Shown here: one piece after another, positions 44,246 to 53,650 of the stretch
Position numbering within the stretch: the stretch's first letter is position 1
How the letters are laid out: each line of letters opens with the position of its first letter
NCBI RefSeq assembly: GCF_009857605.1
Contig: NZ_WWCT01000001.1
Location: 372,001 to 436,000, forward strand
DNA length: 64,000 bases
Source of the DNA: Duganella levis
Lineage (GTDB): Bacteria > Pseudomonadota > Gammaproteobacteria > Burkholderiales > Burkholderiaceae_D
Direction of reading: 5' to 3'
Program-made: the position numbers and the translations under genes
Notes under the pieces: generated by a model
Databases searched by the model: none
What the model was told of the DNA's origin: nothing
The model's input: only the letters and a program-made list of their open reading frames with translations

Positions 44246-46168
44246 ATGAGTAGTCCTCTCACCTCAAACACCGGGCAATTGCCCCATCCCGCCTACCGGC
44301 CCGATATTGACGGCTTGCGCGCCATCGCGGTGCTGGCGGTGGTCGTGTATCACGCCTTCCCTGCCATATTGCCGGGCGGCTTCGTCGGCGTCGACATCTT
44401 CTTCGTTATTTCGGGCTACCTGATCTCCACCATCATTGCCGGCGGGTTGCAGACCGGGCGTTTCAGCTTTGCCGTTTTCTACCAGCGCCGCGTGAAGCGG
44501 ATTTTCCCGGCCCTGCTGCTGGTGCTCAGCGCTACCATCGTGGCTGGCCGGTACATCCTGTTGTCGGACGAGTACACCGAACTGGGCAAACAGGTGGCCG
44601 GCGGTGCCGGCTTCGTCTCCAATTTCCTGCTATGGAGCGGCAGCGGCTACTTCGACAGCGCGGCCGAAACCAAGCCCCTGCTGCATCTGTGGTCGCTGGC
44701 CATCGAGGAGCAGTTCTACATCTTCTGGCCGTTGTTGCTGTGGGTCGCCTACCGTTGGCGCCTGAACTTTTATGTGATGGCCGGCGTCATCGCCGCGCTG
44801 TCGATGGCGCTCAACCTGGCGCTAGTGACCGACCATCCGGTCGCGGCCTTCTACTCGCCCTTATCGCGCAGCTGGGAATTGCTGGCTGGCGCCCTGCTGG
44901 CCTTCGCAACGCTGCGCCGCGGCGCCCCCTTGGGCGGCGCACGCGCGTCATGGCTGTCGCTGCTGGGCTTCGGCCTGCTGATCGTCGGCCTGGCCACCTG
45001 CTCAAATCTGCGTCCCTTCCCAGGCTGGCAAGCGCTGCTGCCGGTCGGCGGCGCCGTACTCCTCATCGGCGCCGGCAGCCAAGCCTGGATCAACCGCCGC
45101 CTGCTCGCCCATCCGGTGATGGTGTGGTTCGGCCTGATCAGCTTCCCACTGTATTTGTGGCACTGGCCCTTGCTGGTGTTTCCCCGTATTGTACGCGGCG
45201 GCGTCACACAGCCGCCTGCGGTCACCGTCTTGCTCATGCTGCTGGCCGTGCTGCTGGCCTGGTTGACTGTGCGCTGCATCGAACGGCCGGTGCGCACCGG
45301 CGTTTCGCGCCTGCAGGCGCCGGTGCTGGCTGGCCTGATGCTGGCCGTCGGCGCCGGCGGATTCGTCACCTACCAGAAGCAAGGCCTGATATTTGGCCGC
45401 CAGCAAAATCTGGCCATGTCCGATGCCGATATGACGGCGGAGCGGCAACGCTACTGGGATGGTAGCCTGGTCTCGAACTACAGCGCCGGCAAGCCGAAAG
45501 TGCTGATCTATGGCGACAGCCAGGCCTACGACATCTACAAGGCCTTGAGCAACGACCGCGAAATCGGACTGCAGCTATTCAAAACCTCGCATCAGTGCGC
45601 GGCCTTTTTCTCGCTGGCGGGCGGCGAGCCGGAAGTGGTGCGGGACCAATGCCAGCGCGAATTCGACAAACTGCTCAATTCCGAGGAGCTGAAAACTGCC
45701 GACACGCTGATCTACACCCACTTATGGTCGGAGAGCACTGATCCGGTCAAGGGCTACAAGATCGGGGCCGAACTGCTGCGGGCCAAAAACCCTGCGCTGA
45801 AGATCCTGTTCTTCGGCCACAAGCCGCTACTGGGGCCGGTCTGGGGCGCTTCGATCAATGCCATCACCCGCAAGCATCAGTCGCCGATCGGCATGAATAA
45901 GTACCTGGATGGGATCAAGAACATCTCCGACGAAGGGCATGTCCAGCGCATGGCGCAACTGGCCAACAGCCAATTCGTCGATGTGCAGCAGATCTTCTGT
46001 GACGGCGGCTGCCAGTTCTATGTCGACGGAAACTACTCCTACTTCGACTTCGACCACTGGACCGAAGCGGGTGCGCGCATCTTCTATGAGCGCCTGATCA
46101 AAACCGACGTATACCATGAAATCAAGTCCCCCGCGCCGCGCGCTGCGGTGAGCTATCATCAACAGTAG
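44246..46168 (+). CDS. acyltransferase-3/SGNH surface O-acyltransferase (OafA-like)
   Basis: A 640-aa protein. Residues about 15-370 form the ten-helix acyltransferase-3 domain, with DIDGLRAIAVLAVVVYHAF (His in the conserved YH position), FFVISGYLIS and RRVKRIFPALL. Residues about 400-640 form a periplasmic SGNH domain with IYGDSQAYD (Ser nucleophile) and DFDHWTEAGA (Asp-x-x-x-type late block). Such proteins O-acetylate lipopolysaccharide, peptidoglycan or other surface glycans. It stands alone, divergent from ybiT and outside the EPS locus. Confidence 0.93.
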   Translation: MSSPLTSNTGQLPHPAYRPDIDGLRAIAVLAVVVYHAFPAILPGGFVGVDIFFVISGYLISTIIAGGLQTGRFSFAVFYQRRVKRIFPALLLVLSATIVAGRYILLSDEYTELGKQVAGGAGFVSNFLLWSGSGYFDSAAETKPLLHLWSLAIEEQFYIFWPLLLWVAYRWRLNFYVMAGVIAALSMALNLALVTDHPVAAFYSPLSRSWELLAGALLAFATLRRGAPLGGARASWLSLLGFGLLIVGLATCSNLRPFPGWQALLPVGGAVLLIGAGSQAWINRRLLAHPVMVWFGLISFPLYLWHWPLLVFPRIVRGGVTQPPAVTVLLMLLAVLLAWLTVRCIERPVRTGVSRLQAPVLAGLMLAVGAGGFVTYQKQGLIFGRQQNLAMSDADMTAERQRYWDGSLVSNYSAGKPKVLIYGDSQAYDIYKALSNDREIGLQLFKTSHQCAAFFSLAGGEPEVVRDQCQREFDKLLNSEELKTADTLIYTHLWSESTDPVKGYKIGAELLRAKNPALKILFFGHKPLLGPVWGASINAITRKHQSPIGMNKYLDGIKNISDEGHVQRMAQLANSQFVDVQQIFCDGGCQFYVDGNYSYFDFDHWTEAGARIFYERLIKTDVYHEIKSPAPRAAVSYHQQ

Positions 46169-46239
46169 ATGGCGCCGCAACAGGCCGGGCAGCACGTTCC
46201 TTGAAACCGAAGGCGCCACGCGTACGCCGGGTGCGGTGA

Positions 46240-47196
46240 TTACAGCGTTGTGTAATCGCCGATCGTCAGGTCGAAACCGCGTTGGTCCGACACCAGATGC
46301 GCCACGCCGCCATACGGCAACGTGGCGCGGTCCTTGATGTGGCCGAACGGCAGGCCGGTCAGCACCGGAATCGGCAGCGTGGCGCGCAGGTAGGCCAGCA
46401 TGGCGTCGAAGTCGTAGCCGTTGTCCATCGGGTTCAACTTGTAGCCGGAAAAATCACCCAGCACCAGCGCCCGCTGGCCGGCCAGCGCGCCGGCGTAGAA
46501 CAGTTGCAGCACCATGCGTTCCACGCGGTACGGATGTTCGCTGATGTCCTCGATGAAGCAAATCCCGCCATCCAGCGCCTGGAAGTACGGCGTGCCAAGC
46601 AGGCTGACCATCATCGCCAGGTTGCCGCCCCACAGCTTGCCGCTGACATCCACCACCGGATTATCCGCACCGCCATCGGCCACGGCGCCACGCACCGTAT
46701 GCACCGGTCCGCGCAGGCAGTCCCAGAACTGATTGATGGTGTAGGCTACCGGCTCGTCGCGGGTGAAGTCGTCGCACATCATCGGCCCGCCGAAGCTGGT
46801 GCGGCCGGTCTGCTTGAACAGCGGCATCTGGAAAGCGGTGAAATCGCTGTAGCCGACAAACAGCTTGCCACTGTCGGCCATCTTGCCAAAGTCAATCATC
46901 GGCAGCAGGCGCGACATGCCGTACGAGCCGCGCACCGCCATCACAATCTGCACCGCCGGATCGGCAGCGGCGGCGTTCAGCTGCGCCAGGCGCCACGCGT
47001 CGGTGCCGCCGAAGCGCTGGAATTTCTTGCCGTCGTCGTAGTAATTATGGACCAGGAAGCCTTGCTGTTCCAGGCGCTGCACGCCGCGCTGCAGGGCGTC
47101 GTTGTCCGGCGGACGGCCGCTCGGTGCGGCAATCGCGATACCGATTTTGGATGTGCTCAAAATGTCTCTGTCAGTGATGGGTGCCGCTGCCGGCAC
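46240..47196 (-). CDS. LD-carboxypeptidase (peptidase S66, muramoyltetrapeptide carboxypeptidase-like)
   Basis: A 318-aa serine peptidase of the LdcA/MccF fold. IGIAIAAPSG begins the domain, AVRGSYG is the substrate strip, GYSDFTAF holds the catalytic Ser, FIEDISEHPYRVERM the Glu and PFGHIKDRATLPYG the His. LdcA members release D-Ala from murein tetrapeptides in recycling; MccF relatives cleave microcin C. No signal peptide is visible, fitting cytoplasmic recycling. Last gene of the queE operon; its start overlaps the alpha/beta hydrolase gene by 26 nt. Confidence 0.92.
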   Translation of the reverse strand: MPAAAPITDRDILSTSKIGIAIAAPSGRPPDNDALQRGVQRLEQQGFLVHNYYDDGKKFQRFGGTDAWRLAQLNAAAADPAVQIVMAVRGSYGMSRLLPMIDFGKMADSGKLFVGYSDFTAFQMPLFKQTGRTSFGGPMMCDDFTRDEPVAYTINQFWDCLRGPVHTVRGAVADGGADNPVVDVSGKLWGGNLAMMVSLLGTPYFQALDGGICFIEDISEHPYRVERMVLQLFYAGALAGQRALVLGDFSGYKLNPMDNGYDFDAMLAYLRATLPIPVLTGLPFGHIKDRATLPYGGVAHLVSDQRGFDLTIGDYTTL

Positions 47197-48121
47197 GATG
47201 CGGCGTCAGCGGGGGAAGTTCCGGCGTCATATTACCGCGCAGGTGCTGGTCGAGCAAGGCTAGCAGGCGCTCGATCAGTTGCGGCGGCAGATCGTGGCCC
47301 ATGCCTTCGATGACCTCCAGCCGCGCGCCTGGTATGGCCCGCGCCGTGTCGATGCCGCAGGCCACCGGCACCAGCGGATCGGCCGCGCCGTGTATCACCA
47401 GCGCCGGGCAGCGTATCTTGCGCAGCAGCGGTGTACGGTCACCGGATGCCACGATCGCCAGCAGTTGCCGCGCCATGCCATCCGGGCTGACGCTGCGATC
47501 CAGCGCCCGCCCGATGGAAGCGCGCATGGTCCGTTCAGGTATCGGGAACGACGGACTGCCGATCAGCCGGAAGGTCTCGACGCTGCGGTCCACCACCTCC
47601 TTGCGGGTGGCGCCATGCGGCAAAGGCCGCATCAGCGCATTGCGCGCGGATGCCGACGGACCGGGCAAGCCGCGACGGCCGCTGGTGGACATGATGGACG
47701 TGAGACTCAGCGCGCGGCCGGCAAAACGCGACGCGAAGATCTGGGCGATCATGCCGCCCATGGAAACGCCGACTACATGCGCCTGCGCAATGCCCAGCGC
47801 ATCGAGCAGGCCTGCGACATCGTCTGCCATATCGTGCAGCGTATAACCGCTGGTCTGCTTCAGGCCAAACAGGGATTTCAGGTATGCCCACACCAGGTTG
47901 GGCTTTTTATGCTGATGGAATTTGGTGGACAGGCCGATGTCGCGGTTGTCGAAGCGGATCACATAATAGCCCTGCTCCACCAAGCCGTCGACCAGATCCT
48001 GCGGCCAGGCGATCAGCTGCATGCCCAGCCCCATGATCAGCAGCACCGGCGGATCGAGCGGACTTCCGCTGGTTTCGTAGGCAATCGTGATGCCGTTTAC
48101 TTGTGCGGTAGCCAAGACCAT
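47171..48121 (-). CDS. alpha/beta hydrolase
   Basis: A 316-aa alpha/beta hydrolase of the esterase/epoxide-hydrolase-like type. MGLGMQL forms the oxyanion region, RFDNRDIGLST the strand 4 turn, GVSMGGM holds the nucleophile Ser, DPLVPV the acid and GMGHDLP the catalytic His. Substrate unknown. It lies 35 nt after tadA and overlaps the LD-carboxypeptidase gene, so the five minus-strand genes probably form one operon. Confidence 0.92.
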   Translation of the reverse strand: MVLATAQVNGITIAYETSGSPLDPPVLLIMGLGMQLIAWPQDLVDGLVEQGYYVIRFDNRDIGLSTKFHQHKKPNLVWAYLKSLFGLKQTSGYTLHDMADDVAGLLDALGIAQAHVVGVSMGGMIAQIFASRFAGRALSLTSIMSTSGRRGLPGPSASARNALMRPLPHGATRKEVVDRSVETFRLIGSPSFPIPERTMRASIGRALDRSVSPDGMARQLLAIVASGDRTPLLRKIRCPALVIHGAADPLVPVACGIDTARAIPGARLEVIEGMGHDLPPQLIERLLALLDQHLRGNMTPELPPLTPHRAGSGTHH

Positions 48122-48123
48122 CT

Positions 48124-48140
48124 CCCAGATAACACCTGGG
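48124..48140 (-). promoter_or_regulatory. hairpin before the alpha/beta hydrolase start
   Basis: CCCAG and CTGGG form a 5-bp stem around a 7-nt loop. On the minus strand the 3' arm contains part of the GGGAG Shine-Dalgarno sequence that ends 2 nt before the ATG, so folding could limit initiation. The stem is short. Confidence 0.3.
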
Positions 48141-48156
48141 ATTCAGCATACCATTT

Positions 48157-49081
<925 letters not shown>

Positions 49082-49084
49082 TGA

Positions 49085-49720
49085 TTAGGGTATCTGTAAA
49101 AGTTTATGGGTTTGCAAGCTCAGCTTCCATTTCGGGTTGCGCTTGCAGGTTTCGATCGCGAGTTTGGTATTGAACTCGGCCAGCGGGCCATCCATGGCCT
49201 GCACGAAGAAATTCTCGAAGTCCAGTTGTTCGTAGACCGACAAATCCTGATTGGTCTGCGGGATCACGACCTTGATTTCGCTGCCTTTTTTGACCACCAG
49301 TTCCGAGCCCATTTTCGGGCTGACGCAGATCCAGTCGACGCCGTCCGGCACCGGCAGCGTGCCATTGGTTTCAATCGCGATCGTAAAGCCGACCGCGTGC
49401 ATGGCGTCGATCAGCGGCTTATCCAGTTGCAGCAGCGGCTCGCCGCCAGTGAACACCACATACTTGCTAGCGGTATAAGTTTCCGGCCACAGCGCATTGA
49501 TGGTCGCGGCCAGTTCTTCTGGCGACTTGAATTTGCCGCCGCCTTCGCCGTCGGTGCCGACAAAATCGGTATCGCAGAACTGGCAAATGGCGCTGGCGCG
49601 GTCGCTTTCGCGGCCGGTCCACAGGTTACAGCCGGAGAAGCGGCAAAACACCGCCGGACGGCCGGCGTGGGCACCCTCACCCTGCAACGTGTAGAAAATC
49701 TCTTTGATGCTGTAAGTCAC
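49085..49720 (-). CDS. queE: 7-carboxy-7-deazaguanine synthase
   Basis: A 211-aa radical SAM enzyme that forms the deazaguanine ring in queuosine synthesis. The cluster motif is CX14CX2C (CNLWTGR...AICQFC) in place of CX3CX2C, the variant known for Burkholderia QueE. TLQGEGAHAGRPAVF and FTGGEPLLQLD are also diagnostic. A GTG start at 49720 is chosen because AGGAA lies 6-7 nt upstream; the in-frame ATG at 49747 overlaps the promoter -10. Confidence 0.96.
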   Translation of the reverse strand: MTYSIKEIFYTLQGEGAHAGRPAVFCRFSGCNLWTGRESDRASAICQFCDTDFVGTDGEGGGKFKSPEELAATINALWPETYTASKYVVFTGGEPLLQLDKPLIDAMHAVGFTIAIETNGTLPVPDGVDWICVSPKMGSELVVKKGSEIKVVIPQTNQDLSVYEQLDFENFFVQAMDGPLAEFNTKLAIETCKRNPKWKLSLQTHKLLQIP

Positions 49721-49746
49721 GATAATTCCTGATAGGACAACCCTCA

Positions 49747-49775
49747 ATTATATCCCACGCCACAGATTTCCGGAA
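49747..49775 (-). promoter_or_regulatory. queE operon promoter
   Basis: On the minus strand TATAAT (49747-49752) is preceded at 17 nt by TTCCGG (49770-49775), a moderate -35. The start would fall near 49740, leaving a leader of only about 20 nt before the GTG, which leaves no room for a preQ1 riboswitch. A 10-bp palindrome TTTCCGGAAA (49767-49776) covers the -35. Confidence 0.6.
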
Positions 49776-49862
49776 AGCATGGCCAGATATTGACATTTCA
49801 CAAAGCTTCCTGCCGGCAAGCAGGCTAAGGTCACATGTGGGTCCACTCTGGGAAGATACACC

Positions 49863-50642
49863 ATGAGACATGCGCCGCCCCTGCTAGAAATCGACGTCAT
49901 TTGCGCCAGCATCTGCGTGCTGGCGTGTGCCGCCTGCCTGTGGCTGTGGTGGCGACAGCGCGTCCACACGCTGCGGGCGCTCAAGGAAGCGCGCCGCCAG
50001 GTGGCGCGGCTGGGCGCCAGCCAGCAGTCGCTGCGCGACGCCGAACGCCGCCGCATCGCCCGCGACCTGCATGATGATCTCGGCCAGCAATTGCTGGCGC
50101 TCGGCATGGACACCGCCGCGCTGGCGCAGCAATATCCGGCCCTGCAGGCGCCACTGGACCGGCTGGCACAGCGCGTCCAGCAAGCCACGCGGGCCATGCG
50201 CGCGATTGTCGACGACTTGCCGGCTGAAGCGCTGGCATCGGGCCTGGAAGGCGCGGTGCAACAGCAGATCGACCAGTTCGCCCGCCTGAGCGGCATCCGC
50301 TGCCGGCTGGACGCCGCGCCGGACGCCTTTGCCGGACGCCCCGGCGACCGCATGGATAACCTGGTCTACCGCGTGCTGCAAGAATCGCTGAGCAACATCG
50401 TGCGCCATGCCCAGGCGTCCGAAGTGTGCGTCCGCCTGCGCCGCCAGGAGCACAGCCTGAGCCTGATCGTGCGCGACAACGGCGTCGGCCTGCCGCCGCC
50501 CAGGGCCATCCTCGGCGCCGGACGGCGCAGCCACGGCCTGCGCGGCATCGCCCAGCGCGTGGCCGAAGCCGGCGGCCGCTTCGACATCGCCAGCGCGCCC
50601 GGCGCCGGCACGGCGCTGACCATGTCCTTCCCTCTTCCGTAA
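49863..50642 (+). CDS. NarX/UhpB-type sensor histidine kinase
   Basis: A 259-aa kinase with one N-terminal membrane helix (about residues 10-30), a short coiled linker, a HisKA_3 dimerisation domain with His70 in RDLHDDLGQQLLAL, and an ATP-binding domain with an N-box (LQESLSNIVRHA) and G-box (RDNGVGLP). There is no periplasmic sensor domain and no adjacent response regulator, so the partner must be elsewhere. GGGAAG precedes the ATG. It lies 18 nt before a diguanylate cyclase gene and may be co-transcribed. Confidence 0.92.
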   Translation: MRHAPPLLEIDVICASICVLACAACLWLWWRQRVHTLRALKEARRQVARLGASQQSLRDAERRRIARDLHDDLGQQLLALGMDTAALAQQYPALQAPLDRLAQRVQQATRAMRAIVDDLPAEALASGLEGAVQQQIDQFARLSGIRCRLDAAPDAFAGRPGDRMDNLVYRVLQESLSNIVRHAQASEVCVRLRRQEHSLSLIVRDNGVGLPPPRAILGAGRRSHGLRGIAQRVAEAGGRFDIASAPGAGTALTMSFPLP

Positions 50643-50660
50643 AAACAAACAAGGCGCGCC

Positions 50661-51665
50661 ATGACCGGAACACAAAAAATCCAGCACGTGATGGAGTTTT
50701 CACAGGCCGACCAGCAACATGGTTTTGCGCTCAAGCTGATGGAACTGCTGGTGATCCCGACCTTCGTGATCGACATCAACTGCAAGGTCATCATCTGGAA
50801 CCGCGCCTGCGAGCGGCTCACCGGCGTGGCGGCGTGGGAAGTGCTGGGCACCTCGGACCACTGGCGCAGCTTCTACGGCGAGCAGCGGCCGACGCTGGCC
50901 GACCTGGTGATCCAGGGGCGCAGCGCCGAGCTGCACCGGCTCTACCGCCAGCATGCGCGCTGCAATGATACCGATAACAATCTGTGCGCGGAAAACTGGT
51001 GCGACATGCCACGCATCGGCCGGCGCCGTTACCTGGCGGCCGACGCCAGCCCGATCTTCGACAGCGACGGCAAGCTGGTGGCGGTGGTGGAAACGCTGCG
51101 CGACGTCACCGACGAAAAGCGCGCGCAGGTGGCGCTGGAACAGCTGGCCACGCGCGACGGCCTGACCGGCCTGGCCAACCGCCGCTGCTTCGACGACACC
51201 CTGACCGCAGAATGGCAGCGCGCGCTGCGCAACCAGCAGCCGCTGTCGTTGCTGATGGTCGACGTCGACAACTTCAAGCAGTACAACGACGCCTACGGCC
51301 ACCTGGGCGGCGACGAATGCCTGCAACGCATCGCCAGCGCAGTGTCGAGCGAGATGCGCGCCAACGACCTGGTGGCGCGCTACGGTGGTGAAGAGTTCGC
51401 CGTGATCCTGCCCAACCAGTCGCTGAAAGGCGCGGCCATCGTGGCCGAGCGCATCCGTTGCCGGGTCGAACAGCTACGCCTGCCCAACCTGGGCAGCCAA
51501 CAGCATGTGGTGACGGTAAGCATAGGCGCCGCGACGGCGCTGGCCTCGGTGGAAACCGATCCCAGTCAGCTGGTGGCCACGGCCGACTCGGCGCTGTACC
51601 GCGCCAAGCACATGGGCCGCAACCGCATCAGCCTGCCGGGCGCGGATCAGGCATACGACGAGTAG
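50661..51665 (+). CDS. PAS-domain diguanylate cyclase
   Basis: A 334-aa soluble protein. A PAS domain (about residues 25-155; LLVIPTFVIDINCKVIIWNRA-type start) precedes a GGDEF domain with active site GGEEF at 242-246 and an RxxD inhibitory site (Arg233-Asp236) five residues upstream, so it should make c-di-GMP with product inhibition. No transmembrane segment. Its 3' end overlaps the convergent metalloprotease gene by 19 nt. Confidence 0.94.
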   Translation: MTGTQKIQHVMEFSQADQQHGFALKLMELLVIPTFVIDINCKVIIWNRACERLTGVAAWEVLGTSDHWRSFYGEQRPTLADLVIQGRSAELHRLYRQHARCNDTDNNLCAENWCDMPRIGRRRYLAADASPIFDSDGKLVAVVETLRDVTDEKRAQVALEQLATRDGLTGLANRRCFDDTLTAEWQRALRNQQPLSLLMVDVDNFKQYNDAYGHLGGDECLQRIASAVSSEMRANDLVARYGGEEFAVILPNQSLKGAAIVAERIRCRVEQLRLPNLGSQQHVVTVSIGAATALASVETDPSQLVATADSALYRAKHMGRNRISLPGADQAYDE

Positions 51666-53359
51666 GAAATCGCGACCGGCATGTTCTGGCCGATCAATGC
51701 CACCCCTTCCGCCGACTCCGAGAACCCAAGCAGCACCTGCGCGCGCGGCACATGGTTGGTCAGTGCATCGGTCCAGAATTGCAGGCCGGAGGCGTCCGGT
51801 GCGCGGTGTAGCACGTTGCTGTAGAGCAGCGTGACAAAGGTGGCGTCGCTGGAATCGGCGCCGTAGGTGCGCATGAATTCGGGGCTGTAGGCAAAGTCGT
51901 TGGCAATCGTCTGCAGCGGCGTACCGTGATCAATAGAGTAAAGCCAGAACCCCATGCCGGCGTCATCCGGCGCGCGGTTAAGCGCCGCAACATACAGCCG
52001 GTAGATGCTGCCGGCCGTGCCTGCCGTGTCCAGCGCCAGGCCGCCGTCGGCGAACGTCAGGCGTTCGACGCCGGTCAGCAAATCGGTGGCGCCGTTGGCG
52101 CGGGTATCGATCAAGGTCACCGTCGAACCGCTGGCAGACAGCGAATAGTTGGCGCTGCTGCCGGTCAGCTGCAGCGTGTCCAGGCCGGTGCCGCCGACCA
52201 CCAGCTGGTTGCCGGCGCCGGCCGTCAGCACATCGTTGGCACCCGTGCCGACCAACAACGAACTGTAGTTGGACAACTGAATGCTGGTGTCGCTGAACTG
52301 CAACCGGGAAATGCCTTGCAAGGTATCGACGCCGTCGCCGCTGACGTTCAGCGAGCCGAGCGTGCCGAACAGCGAGTAAGAGGCCAGCGACTTGCTGAAT
52401 ACGACCGTATCGCTGCCGCCGTTACCGGTGATCTGGTCGTTGCCGGCGCCTTCGTAAATCACATCGTTGCCGGCGCCGCCGATGATCACATTGCCGGCCG
52501 CATTGGCGTAGATGGTCGAGCCGCCGCTGCCGGCAATCGCCCGCTCGATGGTGACGTTATAGGCGATCGAGATATTGTTGTAACCCGGTGCCGTCGAGCT
52601 GAACGTGCCGGCATTCAGGTTGATCACCGTGGCGCCGGTGCAGGCGGAAAAATCGAAGGTATCGGTGCCGCCGGCATCCCAGATGCACTGCAGCGCCGCG
52701 TCCTTGCTGAAGCTGTAAGTGTCGGCGCCGGTGTGGTAGCTCATGTTGGCGCCGTACAAATATTGCATGGCCTGGATGTCGTACAGCATCGGCGTGATGC
52801 CATAATTGCCGTTCAGCTTGAAGCCGGCGCCGACGTTATACGACATCTGGGAATAATCGATATTGTCGGTGGCGGCCGGCAGGAACGGACCGTCGATATC
52901 GCCGCCGGTCGAATTGTAGTTGCCCGGATGCTTGAGGCCCAGCGTGTGGCCAATCTCATGGATCAGCACCGAAATGCCGAAATCGCCGTCGGCAAAGCTG
53001 AAATTGTAGCGGTCCTGGTTGTTGATGTACAACGACGTGGTGTAGTTGCGGCCGTCCGGCAAATACGCATAACCGCTGCTGGCCTGCCCCTGGTCATTGG
53101 TGCCGAGCTCGATATCGCCGCCGGTCGACACTTCCTGGAACGTAATGTTGGCTACCGCAGCCCAGGTGGCCAGCGCCTGGCGCACACCCTGCTGCTGCAC
53201 CGCATCCATCGGCGCAAAACCGTTGGCGTCATCCATGGTGGCGCCGTCCGGCACGCTCGTCAGAAAACTATAGGTCAACGACACCGGCTGGCCCGCCTTG
53301 GTATTCCAGCTACTATAGACCAGCGAATCAATCGCATTAATTCCGGTTGTCAGACTCAT
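51647..53359 (-). CDS. secreted M10-type metalloprotease with RTX-like repeats and DUF4214 domain
   Basis: A 570-aa protein. The zinc site is HEIGHTLGLKH (His134, Glu135, His138, His144) with a Met-turn at SQMSYN, as in serralysins. A calcium-binding region (about residues 285-325) has nonapeptide-like GGAGNDVIYEGAGNDQITGNGGSD. The C-terminal part (about 450-560) carries DUF4214 repeats (LYVAALNRAPDDAGMGFW; LYSNVLHRAPDASGLQFW). No signal peptide, consistent with type I secretion by a C-terminal signal; no secretion genes lie nearby. Confidence 0.92.
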   Translation of the reverse strand: MSLTTGINAIDSLVYSSWNTKAGQPVSLTYSFLTSVPDGATMDDANGFAPMDAVQQQGVRQALATWAAVANITFQEVSTGGDIELGTNDQGQASSGYAYLPDGRNYTTSLYINNQDRYNFSFADGDFGISVLIHEIGHTLGLKHPGNYNSTGGDIDGPFLPAATDNIDYSQMSYNVGAGFKLNGNYGITPMLYDIQAMQYLYGANMSYHTGADTYSFSKDAALQCIWDAGGTDTFDFSACTGATVINLNAGTFSSTAPGYNNISIAYNVTIERAIAGSGGSTIYANAAGNVIIGGAGNDVIYEGAGNDQITGNGGSDTVVFSKSLASYSLFGTLGSLNVSGDGVDTLQGISRLQFSDTSIQLSNYSSLLVGTGANDVLTAGAGNQLVVGGTGLDTLQLTGSSANYSLSASGSTVTLIDTRANGATDLLTGVERLTFADGGLALDTAGTAGSIYRLYVAALNRAPDDAGMGFWLYSIDHGTPLQTIANDFAYSPEFMRTYGADSSDATFVTLLYSNVLHRAPDASGLQFWTDALTNHVPRAQVLLGFSESAEGVALIGQNMPVAISYSSYA

Positions 53360-53401
53360 TACGCTATCTCAGGCAGTTAAACAATTACTTGCAGAATAGC
53401 A

Positions 53402-53650
53402 TCATTCAAAGGGATTAGCGACTATGGACGTGACCGGAGGCGGCAATTTGTCCGGCAGCTGTTGCGCTTCCAGCCGGGCCACGGCCGCCGCCAGCAACTG
53501 CTGCAGCGCGCGCGCGTCGGCCAGGCCGGCCTGGTCGGCGGTGAGGTCGATATCGCCATGGATGGAGATGCGATCCAGACGATTCTCGATGCACAGGTCG
53601 CCGATGTTCAGCACATCCGACTCGTTTTGGTACGGCGCGAATTTCTTCAT
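53402..53650 (-). CDS. small acidic protein of unknown function
   Basis: An 82-aa protein, not recognised. It has no signal peptide or membrane segment, a central NIGDLCIENRLDRISIHG stretch and an Ala/Leu-rich helix (ALQQLLAAAVARLEAQQLP). Its ATG overlaps the stop of the secreted endonuclease gene (TAATG), so the two are translationally coupled. A role linked to the nuclease, for example as a cytoplasmic inhibitor, is possible but unsupported by homology. Confidence 0.75.
   Translation of the reverse strand: MKKFAPYQNESDVLNIGDLCIENRLDRISIHGDIDLTADQAGLADARALQQLLAAAVARLEAQQLPDKLPPPVTSIVANPFE

Noticed and set aside
46169-46239. Terminator between the acyltransferase and LD-carboxypeptidase genes
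   Set aside because: TGGCGCC and GGCGCCA could pair, but the loop would be about 36 nt and no T-run follows on either strand.
49790-49795. TTGACA before the NarX-like kinase gene
   Set aside because: A perfect -35 hexamer, but nothing like a -10 element lies 16-19 nt downstream (49812-49820 is GC-rich).
49721-49862. preQ1 riboswitch upstream of queE
   Set aside because: The promoter -10 at 49747-49752 leaves a leader of about 20 nt, too short for the aptamer.
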